34,657 nucleotides of DNA from Bacteroidales bacterium (GCA_017527625.1 JAFXPV010000008.1:1-34657), one strand, 5' to 3'. Counted from the first letter of the stretch, positions 1 through 7,604 are shown. Translations and numbers: made by a program. The notes: a model not told the origin generated them from the letters alone.

Positions 1-881
1 ACGTGGATCTCGCGAGGCTCGACAACGTGCCAGTTGCCGTCTTCAAACATAATGGCGCCCCAGTTGTGGCTGTTGGTGTGGTTGACCTGACGCAGGGTGG
101 TAGCGTATACCTGTGCGTTCGGATATTCCTTGCGGACGCGGTTGATCATCTCCTTGAAGCCTTCGATCTTGGCTGCGATGTCCTTACCGCCGGCCTCGGG
201 ACCTTCGATGCCGAGGCAGAGCTGGAAGTCTTCCTCGTTGCCGATGAGCACGTCAGCTATCGAGCAGATCTCGCTGAAAGCGTCGTGGAGTTCCTTCTCG
301 CGGCCGATCCAGAAAGAAGCCCTGTAATTGAGGTCGAAGCTGACCTTTGAGCCGTATTTCTTGGCAGCCCTTGCGATTTCGAGGCAGAACTTGGTAGTCT
401 CGGGGCTGAGAGCTGCGATAAGGCCTGAGAGGTGCACGATCTGCACGCCTTCCTGGCCGAAGATGCGGTCGAGGTCGAAATCCTTGGCGTTGAGGGTACG
501 TCCCACTTCACCGGCGCGGTCGTTCCATACGCGGGGTCCGCGTGAGCCGAAACCGCTGTCGGCTACGTTGATCTGGTGACGGTAGCCCCAAGGGCCGCCC
601 TGAGGAACTTCGACGCCTTCGAAATCCATTCCGCGGCTGCGGAGATTAGCCTTGATGAATGAAGCGAAGGGACTGCCTTCGACGAAGGTCGTCAGCACTT
701 TCACCGGAAGGCCCAGGTATGAAGACACGCTGGCCACGTTGGTCTCGGCACTTGTTGCATAAAGTTTGAACACGTCACTGCATTGAACGGGCTGACCGTC
801 GCCGGGAGTTATGCGCAGTCCCATACTCGTCGGAACCAGCATAGCATACTTGCACCCCTGCTTGAATTCGAATTTTGTCAT
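1..881 (-). CDS. PfkB-family sugar kinase, 2-keto-3-deoxygluconate kinase-like (3' end outside window)
   Basis: The reading frame starts at the ATG at 881 (MTKFEFKQGCKYAML) and runs off the left edge after 293 residues; related kinases are about 340 residues, so only the C-terminal part is missing. It has the ribokinase/PfkB pattern: a substrate-lid region around SAETNVASVSSYLGLPVKVL, the FDLNYRASFW segment (D-x-N-x-R, typical of KDG and fructose kinases) and a NEED motif. The GAGD catalytic motif expected near the C-terminus would lie beyond base 1. These enzymes phosphorylate a sugar or sugar acid with ATP in the cytoplasm; KDG is the likely substrate by resemblance, but this is inference. 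It is separated from the upstream nfn operon by a terminator and has its own promoter-like site. Family call is firm, substrate is not. Confidence 0.85.
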   Translation of the reverse strand, partial: MTKFEFKQGCKYAMLVPTSMGLRITPGDGQPVQCSDVFKLYATSAETNVASVSSYLGLPVKVLTTFVEGSPFASFIKANLRSRGMDFEGVEVPQGGPWGYRHQINVADSGFGSRGPRVWNDRAGEVGRTLNAKDFDLDRIFGQEGVQIVHLSGLIAALSPETTKFCLEIARAAKKYGSKVSFDLNYRASFWIGREKELHDAFSEICSIADVLIGNEEDFQLCLGIEGPEAGGKDIAAKIEGFKEMINRVRKEYPNAQVYATTLRQVNHTNSHNWGAIMFEDGNWHVVEPREIH

Positions 882-966
882 AATAAATTATTGATTTACA
901 ATTGTTTATAATTATTTGATAAAGGTTGACCGCTAAAAATGAACGCTTTCGGGAAGCTAATCCTTG

Positions 967-974
967 TAAAGATA
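967..974 (-). promoter_or_regulatory. Possible -7 element of the sugar kinase
   Basis: On the minus strand the site reads TATCTTTA, one mismatch from TAnnTTTG. It lies just beyond the T-tract of the upstream terminator and would give a leader of about 80 nt. No clear -33 TTG is visible. Confidence 0.4.
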
Positions 975-975
975 C

Positions 976-1028
976 AAAAAAAGAATCTGTAATAATAGTG
1001 TTATAAAAACAAAATATTACAGATTCTT
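976..1028 (-). terminator. Intrinsic terminator of the nfnA-nfnB-dnaJ operon
   Basis: A perfect 14-bp inverted repeat (arms 981-994 and 1015-1028, sequence AAGAATCTGTAATA) encloses a 20-base loop. It is followed on the minus strand by a run of seven T partly inside the arm. It begins 26 bases after the stop of the DnaJ-domain gene. The stem is AT-rich but long. Confidence 0.75.
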
Positions 1029-1053
1029 CTATTCTGAGACAGAGACTTGCGGC

Positions 1054-1842
1054 CTATGACATACCTCTTGACTTCTTGATTTTTTCGTAGGCTTCCTGGA
1101 CGTTCTTGAATTTCTCCTCGGCGGCCTTCTGGACATCCTCACCGAGGGTCGACACTTTGTCGGGATGGTATTTCAGGGCCATTCGCTTATAGGCCTTGCG
1201 GACTTCGTCGTCGGTGGCCGAAGTAGATATCTCAAGCACCCTGTATGCCGACTCGAGGTCGTTCTTGAACATCGACATTATGGAGTCGGTGTCGGCCGAA
1301 GACAGGCCGATGGCTGAGGCGATGGCTCCGAGGACGTCGACTTCTTCTTTCGTCACCCTGTGGTCGCTCTGCGCGAGGGCGACAAGATAATGGAAGAGCT
1401 GCAGGCGCTGGGAGTAGTTCATATAAAGGCGGATCTGGGAGCCCACCTCGTAGATGTTGATATCCTTCTCCATCAGGCCCTTGATGATGTCCTTGGCCTG
1501 TTCAGCCGCATCTTCGCCGAAATTCTGGCGCAGGAAGGCCTTCACGTACTCTAGTTCGGACTTTACGAAATGCCCGTCTGCTTTGATGACAGCTGCCGAC
1601 AGGACGAGCAGGCTCATAAGGAAACTGTTGCGCTGCCCGGTGCGCTGCTGCTCGCGGGAATAGCCGCCGCTGCCAGCTCCTGCAGCGGAACCGCCGGTCC
1701 CGAAGGGAGATGAGCCGTCGCCAATCTCGGTATATGCAGAGCCTTTTTCGACAAGAGTGCCGAGGAAGAAGCCCACGAGCCCCCCTATCGGGCCGAACAT
1801 CATCCAGCCCAGGAAACCGGAGATCCACTTGCCGACACCCAT
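1054..1842 (-). CDS. Membrane-anchored TerB/DnaJ-domain protein (DjlA-like)
   Basis: 262 residues. A hydrophobic Gly-rich segment at about 8-30 should anchor the protein in the inner membrane. A Gly/Ser-rich linker follows, then a TerB-like helical domain (about 72-192, with KADGHF) and a C-terminal J domain (about 198-258) with the HPD motif at 226-228. This order matches DjlA, a co-chaperone that stimulates the ATPase of DnaK at the membrane; the intact HPD suggests it can do so. It is the last gene of the nfn operon, 12 bases after nfnB, and is followed by a terminator. No functional link with electron bifurcation is evident. Substrate proteins are unknown. Confidence 0.85.
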   Translation of the reverse strand: MGVGKWISGFLGWMMFGPIGGLVGFFLGTLVEKGSAYTEIGDGSSPFGTGGSAAGAGSGGYSREQQRTGQRNSFLMSLLVLSAAVIKADGHFVKSELEYVKAFLRQNFGEDAAEQAKDIIKGLMEKDINIYEVGSQIRLYMNYSQRLQLFHYLVALAQSDHRVTKEEVDVLGAIASAIGLSSADTDSIMSMFKNDLESAYRVLEISTSATDDEVRKAYKRMALKYHPDKVSTLGEDVQKAAEEKFKNVQEAYEKIKKSRGMS

Positions 1843-1854
1843 ATCGAAAGCAGA

Positions 1855-3243
1855 TTATTCTTCGGGAAGGAGGTCGCGCATAATGGCTGCGGCAGCCTTG
1901 CGGCCCGCACCCATCGCGAGAATCACAGTCGCCGCGCCGGTGACGACGTCGCCGCCTGCATAGACGTGCTTGCGGCTGGTCTGGTCCTGCTCGTTGAGGA
2001 CGACGCAGCCGTGGCGGTTGGTCTCGAGGCCGGGAGTAGTAGATGCGATCAGAGGGTTGGGAGAAGTACCGAGGGCCATAATCACCACGTCGCACTCCAC
2101 GTCGAATTCAGAACCGGGAACGGGGATGGGAGAACGGCGTCCGCTGGCATCGGGCTCGCCAAGTTCCATACGGATGCACCGCACGCCTCTTACCCAGCCT
2201 TTCTCGTCGCCGAGGACCTCGACAGGGTTGGAGAGCATACTGAAGACAATGCCTTCCTCCTTGGCGTGATGGACTTCTTCGCGACGGGCCGGAAGCTCGG
2301 TCTCCGTACGACGGTAAACTATCGTAACCTCTGCACCCAGGCGAAGGGCGGTGCGGGCGGCATCCATAGCGACGTTACCGCCGCCTACCACTACGCATTT
2401 CGCTCCTGCATAGATGGGGGTCTCGTATCCCTCTTCGTAGGCGTGCATAAGGTTGTTGCGGGTCAGGAACTCATTGGCTGAAACTACGCCGTTCAGGTTC
2501 TCGCCCGGAATATTCATAAATCTGGGAAGTCCGGCTCCGGTGCCGATGAAGACGGCGTCGTAGCCTTCCTTGTCCATCAGATCGTCGACAGTTACCGTGC
2601 GGCCCACGATGACGTCGGTCTCAAACTCAACGCCGAGCTCCTTGAGGGCTTCGACTTCCTTGCTGACGACACGGTCCTTGGGAAGACGGAATTCGGGGAT
2701 GCCGTACTGCAGCACTCCGCCGACCTTATGCAGCACTTCGAAGACGTGTACCTTGAAGCCGGCTTTCGCAAGGTCGGTGGCGCAGGCGAGGCCTGACGGG
2801 CCGCTGCCGACGATGGCTACCTTCTTGCCGTTGGCGGGCTTGCACTCGTTGAACCTCACGCCGTTCTCACGGGACCAGTCGGCCACGAAACGCTCGAGCT
2901 TGCCGATGGCTACAGCCTCGCCCTTGTTGCCGAGGATGCATTTGCCTTCGCACTGCGTCTCCTGAGGGCAGACGCGGCCGCAGATGGCGGGAAGCGAGCT
3001 GTCGCGGGAGATCACCTCAGCCGCGGCGGCGAAGTCACCGTTCTTCACCTGCTCTATGAAATCGGGAATCTGGATATTTACGGGGCAGGCGCCGACGCAC
3101 ATCGGTTTCTTGCAATGCAGGCAGCGGCTGGCCTCGAGCATAGCCTCATCCTTGTCATATCCCAGACATACTTCTTCAAAGTTGTGAGCCCTTACCTTGG
3201 GGTCCTGTTCTCTGACTTTAACTCTGGTAAAACGATCTTGCAT
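1855..3243 (-). CDS. nfnB: NADH-dependent reduced ferredoxin:NADP+ oxidoreductase, large subunit (GltD-like)
   Basis: 462 residues from the ATG at 3243. An upstream in-frame ATG at 3267 is less likely, since it overlaps nfnA by 22 bases while the 3243 start has GGGAGGG seven bases ahead. Two [4Fe-4S] Cys sets lie near the N-terminus (C41, C44, C49, C53 and C88, C92, C98, C102). They are followed by an FAD-binding GSGPSGL at about 146 and a second dinucleotide site GGGNVAMDAA for NADPH. This layout is shared by GltD and NfnB. Pairing with an NfnA-type gene directly upstream, and the absence of a large glutamate synthase subunit nearby, favour NfnB. The complex couples NADPH to ferredoxin and NAD by flavin-based bifurcation. 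Annotation pipelines often call it glutamate synthase small subunit or sulfide dehydrogenase SudA. Confidence 0.88.
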   Translation of the reverse strand: MQDRFTRVKVREQDPKVRAHNFEEVCLGYDKDEAMLEASRCLHCKKPMCVGACPVNIQIPDFIEQVKNGDFAAAAEVISRDSSLPAICGRVCPQETQCEGKCILGNKGEAVAIGKLERFVADWSRENGVRFNECKPANGKKVAIVGSGPSGLACATDLAKAGFKVHVFEVLHKVGGVLQYGIPEFRLPKDRVVSKEVEALKELGVEFETDVIVGRTVTVDDLMDKEGYDAVFIGTGAGLPRFMNIPGENLNGVVSANEFLTRNNLMHAYEEGYETPIYAGAKCVVVGGGNVAMDAARTALRLGAEVTIVYRRTETELPARREEVHHAKEEGIVFSMLSNPVEVLGDEKGWVRGVRCIRMELGEPDASGRRSPIPVPGSEFDVECDVVIMALGTSPNPLIASTTPGLETNRHGCVVLNEQDQTSRKHVYAGGDVVTGAATVILAMGAGRKAAAAIMRDLLPEE

Positions 3244-3245
3244 TG

Positions 3246-4100
3246 TTATTCCCTCCCGATTTTGCATTTATGAGTGTGTGAAGTAACTTTCTCCGCATTG
3301 TACATTCCCTGACGGCGCATAGCCTCGTCGAAATCCACCTGATAGGCGTCGAACTCGGGACCCTCCACGCAGGCGAAACGGGTCTTGCCTCCGACAGTCA
3401 CGCGGCAGGCGCCGCACATTCCGGTGGCATCCACCATAAGGGTGTTGAGGCTGACGGTCAAGGGAATGCCCGAAGGCTGCAGGGTCTTCGTCACGAATTT
3501 CATCATTATCATAGGGCCGATGGCTACAGCCTGGTCGTAGGTCTTGCCCTTTGCCAGCAGGTCCTCGATCTTCTTGGTCACGAGACCGCCGAAGCCGTAA
3601 GAACCGTCGTCGGTGCAGACATAGAGGTTGGTGCAGACCTTGCTCATCGCCTCTTCGAAAATCAGCAGGTCCTTGGTCTTGGCGCCTATGATGACATCCA
3701 CCATCGCGCCTCTCTCGTGCAGATACTTGGCCTGCGGATATACGGGGGCAGTACCCACACCGCCTGCAACGAACAGATACCTGCGACCCTTGAGCTCCTC
3801 ATCGCTCATCTTCACGAAATCCGACGGAACTCCGAGGGGACCGAGCACGCTCGAGTAGCACTCGCCGACGTTGCGTGAGCAAAGAAGCCTGGTTGACACG
3901 CCGATCTGCTGGATTACCATATCCACCGTGCCGGCCTGTTTGTCATAATCGCTGATTGTGAGAGGAATCCTTTCTCCTTTAGGGTCGTTGATGACTACCA
4001 GGAACTGTCCCGGCAGCGCAGACGCCGCAATGCGCGGAGCTTCCACCTTGATGAGGTAGATGTTCTGGGCAAGCAGTTTCTTTTCGATAATTCTGTTCAT
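3246..4100 (-). CDS. nfnA: NADH-dependent reduced ferredoxin:NADP+ oxidoreductase, small subunit
   Basis: 284 residues. The N-terminal half is a ferredoxin-reductase-type FAD domain (GQFLVV, RIPLTIS). The middle is the NAD(H)-binding domain (GGVGTAPVYP at about 113). The C-terminal part carries a [2Fe-2S] site with D224, C229, C232 and C244 (DATGMCGAC). One Asp plus three Cys ligands is the arrangement known in NfnA, which supports this call over dihydroorotate dehydrogenase PyrK. The subunit takes electrons from NADH and works with nfnB, whose start lies two bases after this stop. First gene of the operon, with a promoter-like site about 28 bases upstream. Confidence 0.88.
   Translation of the reverse strand: MNRIIEKKLLAQNIYLIKVEAPRIAASALPGQFLVVINDPKGERIPLTISDYDKQAGTVDMVIQQIGVSTRLLCSRNVGECYSSVLGPLGVPSDFVKMSDEELKGRRYLFVAGGVGTAPVYPQAKYLHERGAMVDVIIGAKTKDLLIFEEAMSKVCTNLYVCTDDGSYGFGGLVTKKIEDLLAKGKTYDQAVAIGPMIMMKFVTKTLQPSGIPLTVSLNTLMVDATGMCGACRVTVGGKTRFACVEGPEFDAYQVDFDEAMRRQGMYNAEKVTSHTHKCKIGRE
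3251..3257 (-). promoter_or_regulatory. Strong ribosome binding site of nfnB
   Basis: GGGAGGG on the minus strand, seven bases before the ATG at 3243 and inside the last codons of nfnA. It decides the nfnB start. Such strong sites are uncommon in this window. Confidence 0.7.
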
Positions 4101-4127
4101 ATTGCAGTTGAATGACTTATAATCGCG

Positions 4128-4135
4128 TAAAGGTA
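4128..4135 (-). promoter_or_regulatory. Possible -7 element of the nfn operon
   Basis: TACCTTTA on the minus strand, one mismatch from TAnnTTTG. It abuts the tsaB stop codon and leaves a leader of roughly 20 nt before nfnA. Confidence 0.4.
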
Positions 4136-4834
4136 TTAATTTTTTATTGGATTTTTCTTCACCACGGCCACAAACTCCTTGAGGTAGAAGGGCTCGAAAT
4201 ATGCCACGTCCTCGAACCTGCCCGCGTCGAAAGCCCTCTGTGCGGCCGCGGCCATATAAGAGGCCTTGGGCGCCGTCTGAACATACACCCCGTTCGGGTG
4301 CGGGAAAGCGTCAGCGTATTTGCCGGCGCCTGTGCCTACGAAAGCGACCTTGCCTTCGGAGAGCAGGCCTTCATAGCTGCCGGCATCCAGGATCTTGGCC
4401 GACACCGGCTCGACGCAATTGCCGGCGGAGTCATAGACGGCCTGATAGACTTCCATCCTGCGAGCATCCAGCATCGGGACGTAGTAAGCCGCACCGGCGC
4501 ACTGTTCCGTCTCCATAGCCTCAGCCAGCAGGACTTCCAGCGTCGGAACTGCGATGAGCGGGCACTTCAGGCCATAGCACAGGCCCTTGGCCGTCGACAC
4601 GCCGACACGAAGGCCGGTGTATGACCCGGGGCCGCTGCTGACAGCTACCGCGTCGCAGTCGGACATCTGTTTCGAACATTTCCGGAAAAGGGATTCGACG
4701 GCCGGCACCAGCATCGACGACTGACGGTTGCTGTCGTCGATGGTGACAGTGGCGACAAGCGAGCCTCCCTGCGACAGCGCAACCGAGCACGCCGCTCCGC
4801 TCGTTTCTATCGACAAAATCAGACTATCTTTCAT
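4136..4834 (-). CDS. tsaB: tRNA threonylcarbamoyladenosine biosynthesis protein TsaB
   Basis: 232 residues from the ATG at 4834 (MKDSLILSIETSGAACSVAL). An upstream in-frame TTG at 4846 is rejected because it overlaps the promoter. The ASKHA-fold N-terminus (ILSIETSG) and the VSSGPGSYTGLRVGVSTAKGL segment are diagnostic of TsaB. TsaB is an inactive paralogue of TsaD that scaffolds the TsaB-TsaD-TsaE complex, which adds t6A at position 37 of ANN-decoding tRNAs. The C-terminal YFEPFYLKEF matches the family ending. Its partners tsaD and tsaE are not in the window. It has its own promoter directly after the terminator of the peptide cassette. Confidence 0.93.
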   Translation of the reverse strand: MKDSLILSIETSGAACSVALSQGGSLVATVTIDDSNRQSSMLVPAVESLFRKCSKQMSDCDAVAVSSGPGSYTGLRVGVSTAKGLCYGLKCPLIAVPTLEVLLAEAMETEQCAGAAYYVPMLDARRMEVYQAVYDSAGNCVEPVSAKILDAGSYEGLLSEGKVAFVGTGAGKYADAFPHPNGVYVQTAPKASYMAAAAQRAFDAGRFEDVAYFEPFYLKEFVAVVKKNPIKN

Positions 4835-4843
4835 TACAGACCT

Positions 4844-4851
4844 CAAAAGTA
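4844..4851 (-). promoter_or_regulatory. -7 element of tsaB, nearly leaderless
   Basis: TACTTTTG on the minus strand fits TAnnTTTG. Its G is only ten bases from the ATG at 4834, so the expected leader is about 0-6 nt. Confidence 0.55.
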
Positions 4852-4868
4852 GGATTTTTCTGCCGAAT

Positions 4869-4907
4869 AAAAAAAGCGGCGGGCCCCTGAATCCAGAGGT
4901 CCGCCGC
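4869..4907 (-). terminator. Intrinsic terminator of the peptide-export cassette
   Basis: On the minus strand a GC-rich stem (GCGGCGG at 4907-4901 with CCGCCGC at 4882-4876, plus further pairing inside) is followed by seven T (4875-4869). It starts 18 bases after the stop of the second peptide gene. It is one of the strongest terminators in the window. Confidence 0.9.
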
Positions 4908-4925
4908 AGTTGCGTGCATCAAGCC

Positions 4926-5096
4926 TTAGAAAGCAGACACCACCGCTTCCTTAGGTCCGAAGATTGCCCTTACCAGCCTTCCGATGAAAAAGGCCACGTT
5001 GTACAGCAGCTCCTTCAGGCTCGAGTCCACACCGCCTGATACGAGGACGGCCTCGTCTGCAGTGATTTCCACGAAAAGGTCGTTGTAGTTTTTCAT
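4926..5096 (-). CDS. Double-glycine-leader peptide 2 (putative exported peptide precursor)
   Basis: A 56-residue gene, easily missed by ORF finders. It starts MKNYNDLFVEITADEAVLVS, followed by GG at 21-22 and then a core of 34 residues (VDSSLKELLYNVAFFIGRLV and 14 more). The leader, acidic with EITADEA before VSGG, looks like those cut by C39 peptidases. The core lacks Cys, has a hydrophobic stretch LLYNVAFFIG and basic residues, and could form an amphipathic helix; net charge is about +1. It lies 19 bases after peptide gene 1 and is preceded by GAGGAGG seven bases before the ATG. It ends the cassette before a strong terminator. The role as bacteriocin, signal or other peptide is unknown. The leader-transporter pairing is inference from context. 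Confidence 0.8.
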   Translation of the reverse strand: MKNYNDLFVEITADEAVLVSGGVDSSLKELLYNVAFFIGRLVRAIFGPKEAVVSAF

Positions 5097-5103
5097 AACG
5101 CGT

Positions 5104-5110
5104 CCTCCTC
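5104..5110 (-). promoter_or_regulatory. Strong ribosome binding site of peptide gene 2
   Basis: GAGGAGG on the minus strand, seven bases before the ATG at 5096. It supports this short frame being translated, possibly at a higher rate than its neighbours. Confidence 0.75.
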
Positions 5111-5115
5111 AATCC

Positions 5116-5307
5116 TTAGTATCCGTAATTGTAACCGTCCCTGTATCCTTTCAGGATCGATCCCCAGTAGTTTTTGACGAAGGCGCACACCGCCACAGTG
5201 ATCTCCAGAATCTTCCGGATCATCTCACCGGCACTTCCGCCCCTGATTTCCAGCTCGGAAGAAGATATCTCCTCCAATCCGGTCACTTTCATTCTTTTTT
5301 CTTCCAT
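5116..5307 (-). CDS. Double-glycine-leader peptide 1 (putative exported peptide precursor)
   Basis: 63 residues from the ATG at 5307; the internal ATG at 5292 (58 residues) is an alternative. The N-terminal part includes KVTGLEEISSSELEIRGG, with GG at 23-24, a typical short acidic leader for a C39-peptidase transporter. The 39-residue core begins SAGEMIRKILEITVAVCAFV, has a single Cys, and ends in a Gly/Tyr-rich tail (GYRDGYNYGY). Net core charge is about +2. It lies 38 bases after the transporter stop and 19 bases before peptide gene 2, in one transcription unit. I recognise no known bacteriocin family; it lacks the YGNGV motif of pediocin-like peptides. With one Cys an intramolecular disulfide is impossible, but a disulfide dimer or a thioether is conceivable. 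Confidence 0.78.
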   Translation of the reverse strand: MEEKRMKVTGLEEISSSELEIRGGSAGEMIRKILEITVAVCAFVKNYWGSILKGYRDGYNYGY

Positions 5308-5345
5308 AGTAGTAATAGTTTTAGATTGATTCCCGCCTGCAATTG

Positions 5346-7445
5346 TCAAGGTCTGCAGGCTTCACCTTCTGAGCTCGCGAGACTCATATCTATCGTCCTG
5401 TCTGCCATTGCCAGATTGTCTTTCTTGTGCGTGATCATAATGACTGTCATCCCCTCATCGGCAAGACTGCGGACCGTAGCGAGGATTGCGGCCTCGGCGG
5501 CGCTGTCGAGCGAAGAAGTGGCTTCATCCATCACCAGCAGCCGGGGCCTGCGGTACAGCGCCCTGGCAAGCGCAATCCGCTGTCTCTGCCCACCGGAAAG
5601 GGTAGCACCCCTCTCGCCCACCCTGGTCAGCAGCCCGAGAGGCAGCGAGTCAAGCATATCCTGCATACCCAGGCTCACCACAAGTGCCGCGATGCGTTCC
5701 ATATCGGGATCTTTCTCCCCGCCGGTGATGTTGTCCATCACTGTCGCGTTCATCAGCACGCACTCCTGGGGCACAATGGCCGTCCTGCTCCTCCACTGCC
5801 TCAGGCCGTAAAGTCCGATGTCTACGCCGGCAAAGGATATGCTGCCTTTGACAGGCTTGTAGCCGCGCATCACCAGAGCTGCGAGCGTGCTCTTGCCGCA
5901 ACCGCTGCCGCCCGTCACCGCTGTCAGTTTCCCGGCCTCGAACGTCACGTCGAGATGTTCTATGAGAGGCTTGCAGCCGGGATAAGAGAAGCAGACGTCC
6001 CTGAAGACAAGGTCACCTCCGGAGTCTGGCACATCGGAGCCGGTCACATCCTCCGGCTCGAAATCCATAATCTCGAACAGCCTCTGCGCAGAGACCTTCG
6101 CTTCCGTGTAGCTTCCGTTCAGCCCCACGAGCTGGCCCATCGGTGCAGAAAAGAGCGTGATCATAGAATAGAAGGATACCAGCTCACCGACGCTCAGTTC
6201 TCCCGAAAACACGAATATGGATCCGGCGCACAGCAGAGTTATCGTGAGAGCCTTTGACACCACCTCCGTGGATTCCGAGAAAATACCTGCCCAGCGGCCG
6301 CCGTAGTACATCCGGTCGCAAAGGCGCGCGTACTGCTTCCCTATCCTTGCCGCCACTGCCTTTTCGGCACACATATATTTAATTGTGCCGATGGCCGAGA
6401 TGCCCTCCACCGTCTTCTCCTCAAACGCAGCCGTCGACTCTATTATGTCCCGGTTCGCCTTTTTGTTCACCTTGTTGGAAACTGCGTACACAACGGTGTA
6501 CAACGGTATAAACATCAGCATTAACAAGGCCAGTTTCCAGTAGTAGGTGAACATCAGGGCGAACGAGACAAGGAGGGTACACAGACTGAGCATAAGGGTA
6601 GTCATACCAGTCACGATGAAAGAACGTATTTTCATGGCATCGTACACCCTGGAGGCCAGCTCGCCGCTCCCCCGGAGCGTGAAGAAGCCGACCGGCAGGG
6701 TGAACAGATGGTTCAGATAGTCGTTTACAAGCGAATAGTCTATTCCTATGGAGGCCTGCAGGGCCGAAGTCACTCTGGTCAGGCCGCAGGCGAACGCCAG
6801 AGCGGCCAGCAGCGACATTGCCGCAGTCACGGCGGTGAGGGCCGTCGCCTCTCCTCCCGGAATCACGTCGTCCACTATCCTCTGGAGGAATATCGACGTG
6901 CTGAGGGATATAATAATATATAGGATGGAAGCGGCAAGCGTCAGGGCCAGCTGCTTTCCATAGACTTTCGTGATGCGGGCGAGCCTTCGCACCGGATTGA
7001 CGGTCCTGTCGCCCCTGACGAAGTTTTCCCCGGGTTCGCAAAGGACGATGTATCCGCTCCATTGCCGGCCGAGACGGTCGGCGGACACCGTCTCAAGGGT
7101 TCCCCGGGCCGGGTCCATTATCACGAAGCCCTTGTGGCTGACGCCGCTCAGCACCACGAAATGCAGCATACCTTCGTCCGTCTCCAGATGCAGGATCGCA
7201 GGCCTCGGCACCTGCCGCAGCGTTTCCACATCCTTCGCCACCGACTTGAACGCCCTTGCGTCAAGGCCCACTGCAGAGCAGCCGTCGAGCACTCCTTTGA
7301 TAGTAGTGCCCTGCACGGTCGCTCCGCACATCTGCCGCACCGTCACCAGGGGCAGGCTGAGGCCATACCACCTCGCCACCCAGACTATGCAGGCCACCGC
7401 ACAGTCCGTAGCATCGTGTTGTCTGATTCCCTTTACCTTTTTCAT
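5346..7445 (-). CDS. Peptidase-containing ABC transporter (C39 peptidase, PCAT type)
   Basis: 699 residues from the ATG at 7445 (MKKVKGIRQHDATDCAVAC). A longer frame with a GTG start at 7514 adds residues unlike the family. The N-terminal C39 domain (1-130) has Q9, catalytic C15, H95 (LHFVVL) and D111 (DPA). A six-helix membrane domain covers about 160-430. The ABC domain has Walker A GGSGCGKST, signature LSGGQRQR, Walker B LLVMDEATSSLD and switch His in MITHK. Such proteins cut leader peptides after Gly-Gly and export the core, as a dimer in the inner membrane. All catalytic residues are present. The two GG-leader genes directly downstream are the obvious substrates. No HlyD-like adaptor or TolC gene is beside it, which is unusual for a Gram-negative exporter. 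NHLP-type export or shared adaptors elsewhere remain possible. Confidence 0.93.
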   Translation of the reverse strand: MKKVKGIRQHDATDCAVACIVWVARWYGLSLPLVTVRQMCGATVQGTTIKGVLDGCSAVGLDARAFKSVAKDVETLRQVPRPAILHLETDEGMLHFVVLSGVSHKGFVIMDPARGTLETVSADRLGRQWSGYIVLCEPGENFVRGDRTVNPVRRLARITKVYGKQLALTLAASILYIIISLSTSIFLQRIVDDVIPGGEATALTAVTAAMSLLAALAFACGLTRVTSALQASIGIDYSLVNDYLNHLFTLPVGFFTLRGSGELASRVYDAMKIRSFIVTGMTTLMLSLCTLLVSFALMFTYYWKLALLMLMFIPLYTVVYAVSNKVNKKANRDIIESTAAFEEKTVEGISAIGTIKYMCAEKAVAARIGKQYARLCDRMYYGGRWAGIFSESTEVVSKALTITLLCAGSIFVFSGELSVGELVSFYSMITLFSAPMGQLVGLNGSYTEAKVSAQRLFEIMDFEPEDVTGSDVPDSGGDLVFRDVCFSYPGCKPLIEHLDVTFEAGKLTAVTGGSGCGKSTLAALVMRGYKPVKGSISFAGVDIGLYGLRQWRSRTAIVPQECVLMNATVMDNITGGEKDPDMERIAALVVSLGMQDMLDSLPLGLLTRVGERGATLSGGQRQRIALARALYRRPRLLVMDEATSSLDSAAEAAILATVRSLADEGMTVIMITHKKDNLAMADRTIDMSLASSEGEACRP

Positions 7446-7531
7446 ACATCCAAAAGCAAACGGGAGTCTGCCATCTGCAGCAGTACTTGGGCCGTCCCCC
7501 TTCGTCAGGCACACGCACAGCTACGCTCCCG

Positions 7532-7540
7532 CTTGCTCAA
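7532..7540 (-). repeat. Copy of a 9-base motif shared with the cvpA promoter region
   Basis: TTGAGCAAG on the minus strand, just past a promoter-like TACTTTG. The identical 9-mer occurs at 8132-8140 and an eight-base match (TTGAGCAA) at 8145-8153, in front of cvpA. Confidence 0.45.
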
Positions 7541-7542
7541 GG

Positions 7543-7549
7543 CAAAGTA
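7543..7549 (-). promoter_or_regulatory. Weak promoter-like site for the transporter cassette
   Basis: TACTTTG on the minus strand resembles the -7 element but has one base between TA and TTTG where two are usual. The leader would be about 90 nt. The alternative is read-through from cvpA. Confidence 0.3.
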
Positions 7550-7563
7550 GGCGATTAAAAATA

Positions 7564-7604
7564 GAAAAAAATATAGGCTGTCGACAATTATGCAACTATT
7601 GTCG
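7564..7604 (-). terminator. Weak terminator-like hairpin after cvpA
   Basis: A 7-bp inverted repeat (CGACAAT, 7582-7588, with 7598-7604) spans the cvpA stop. A run of seven T follows on the minus strand at 7570-7564, about 11 bases beyond the stem. The long gap makes efficient termination doubtful. Confidence 0.3.

Noticed and set aside
1855..3243. nfnB as the glutamate synthase small subunit gltD
   Set aside because: No gltB-type large subunit is nearby, and the directly upstream partner has the Asp/Cys [2Fe-2S] site of NfnA.
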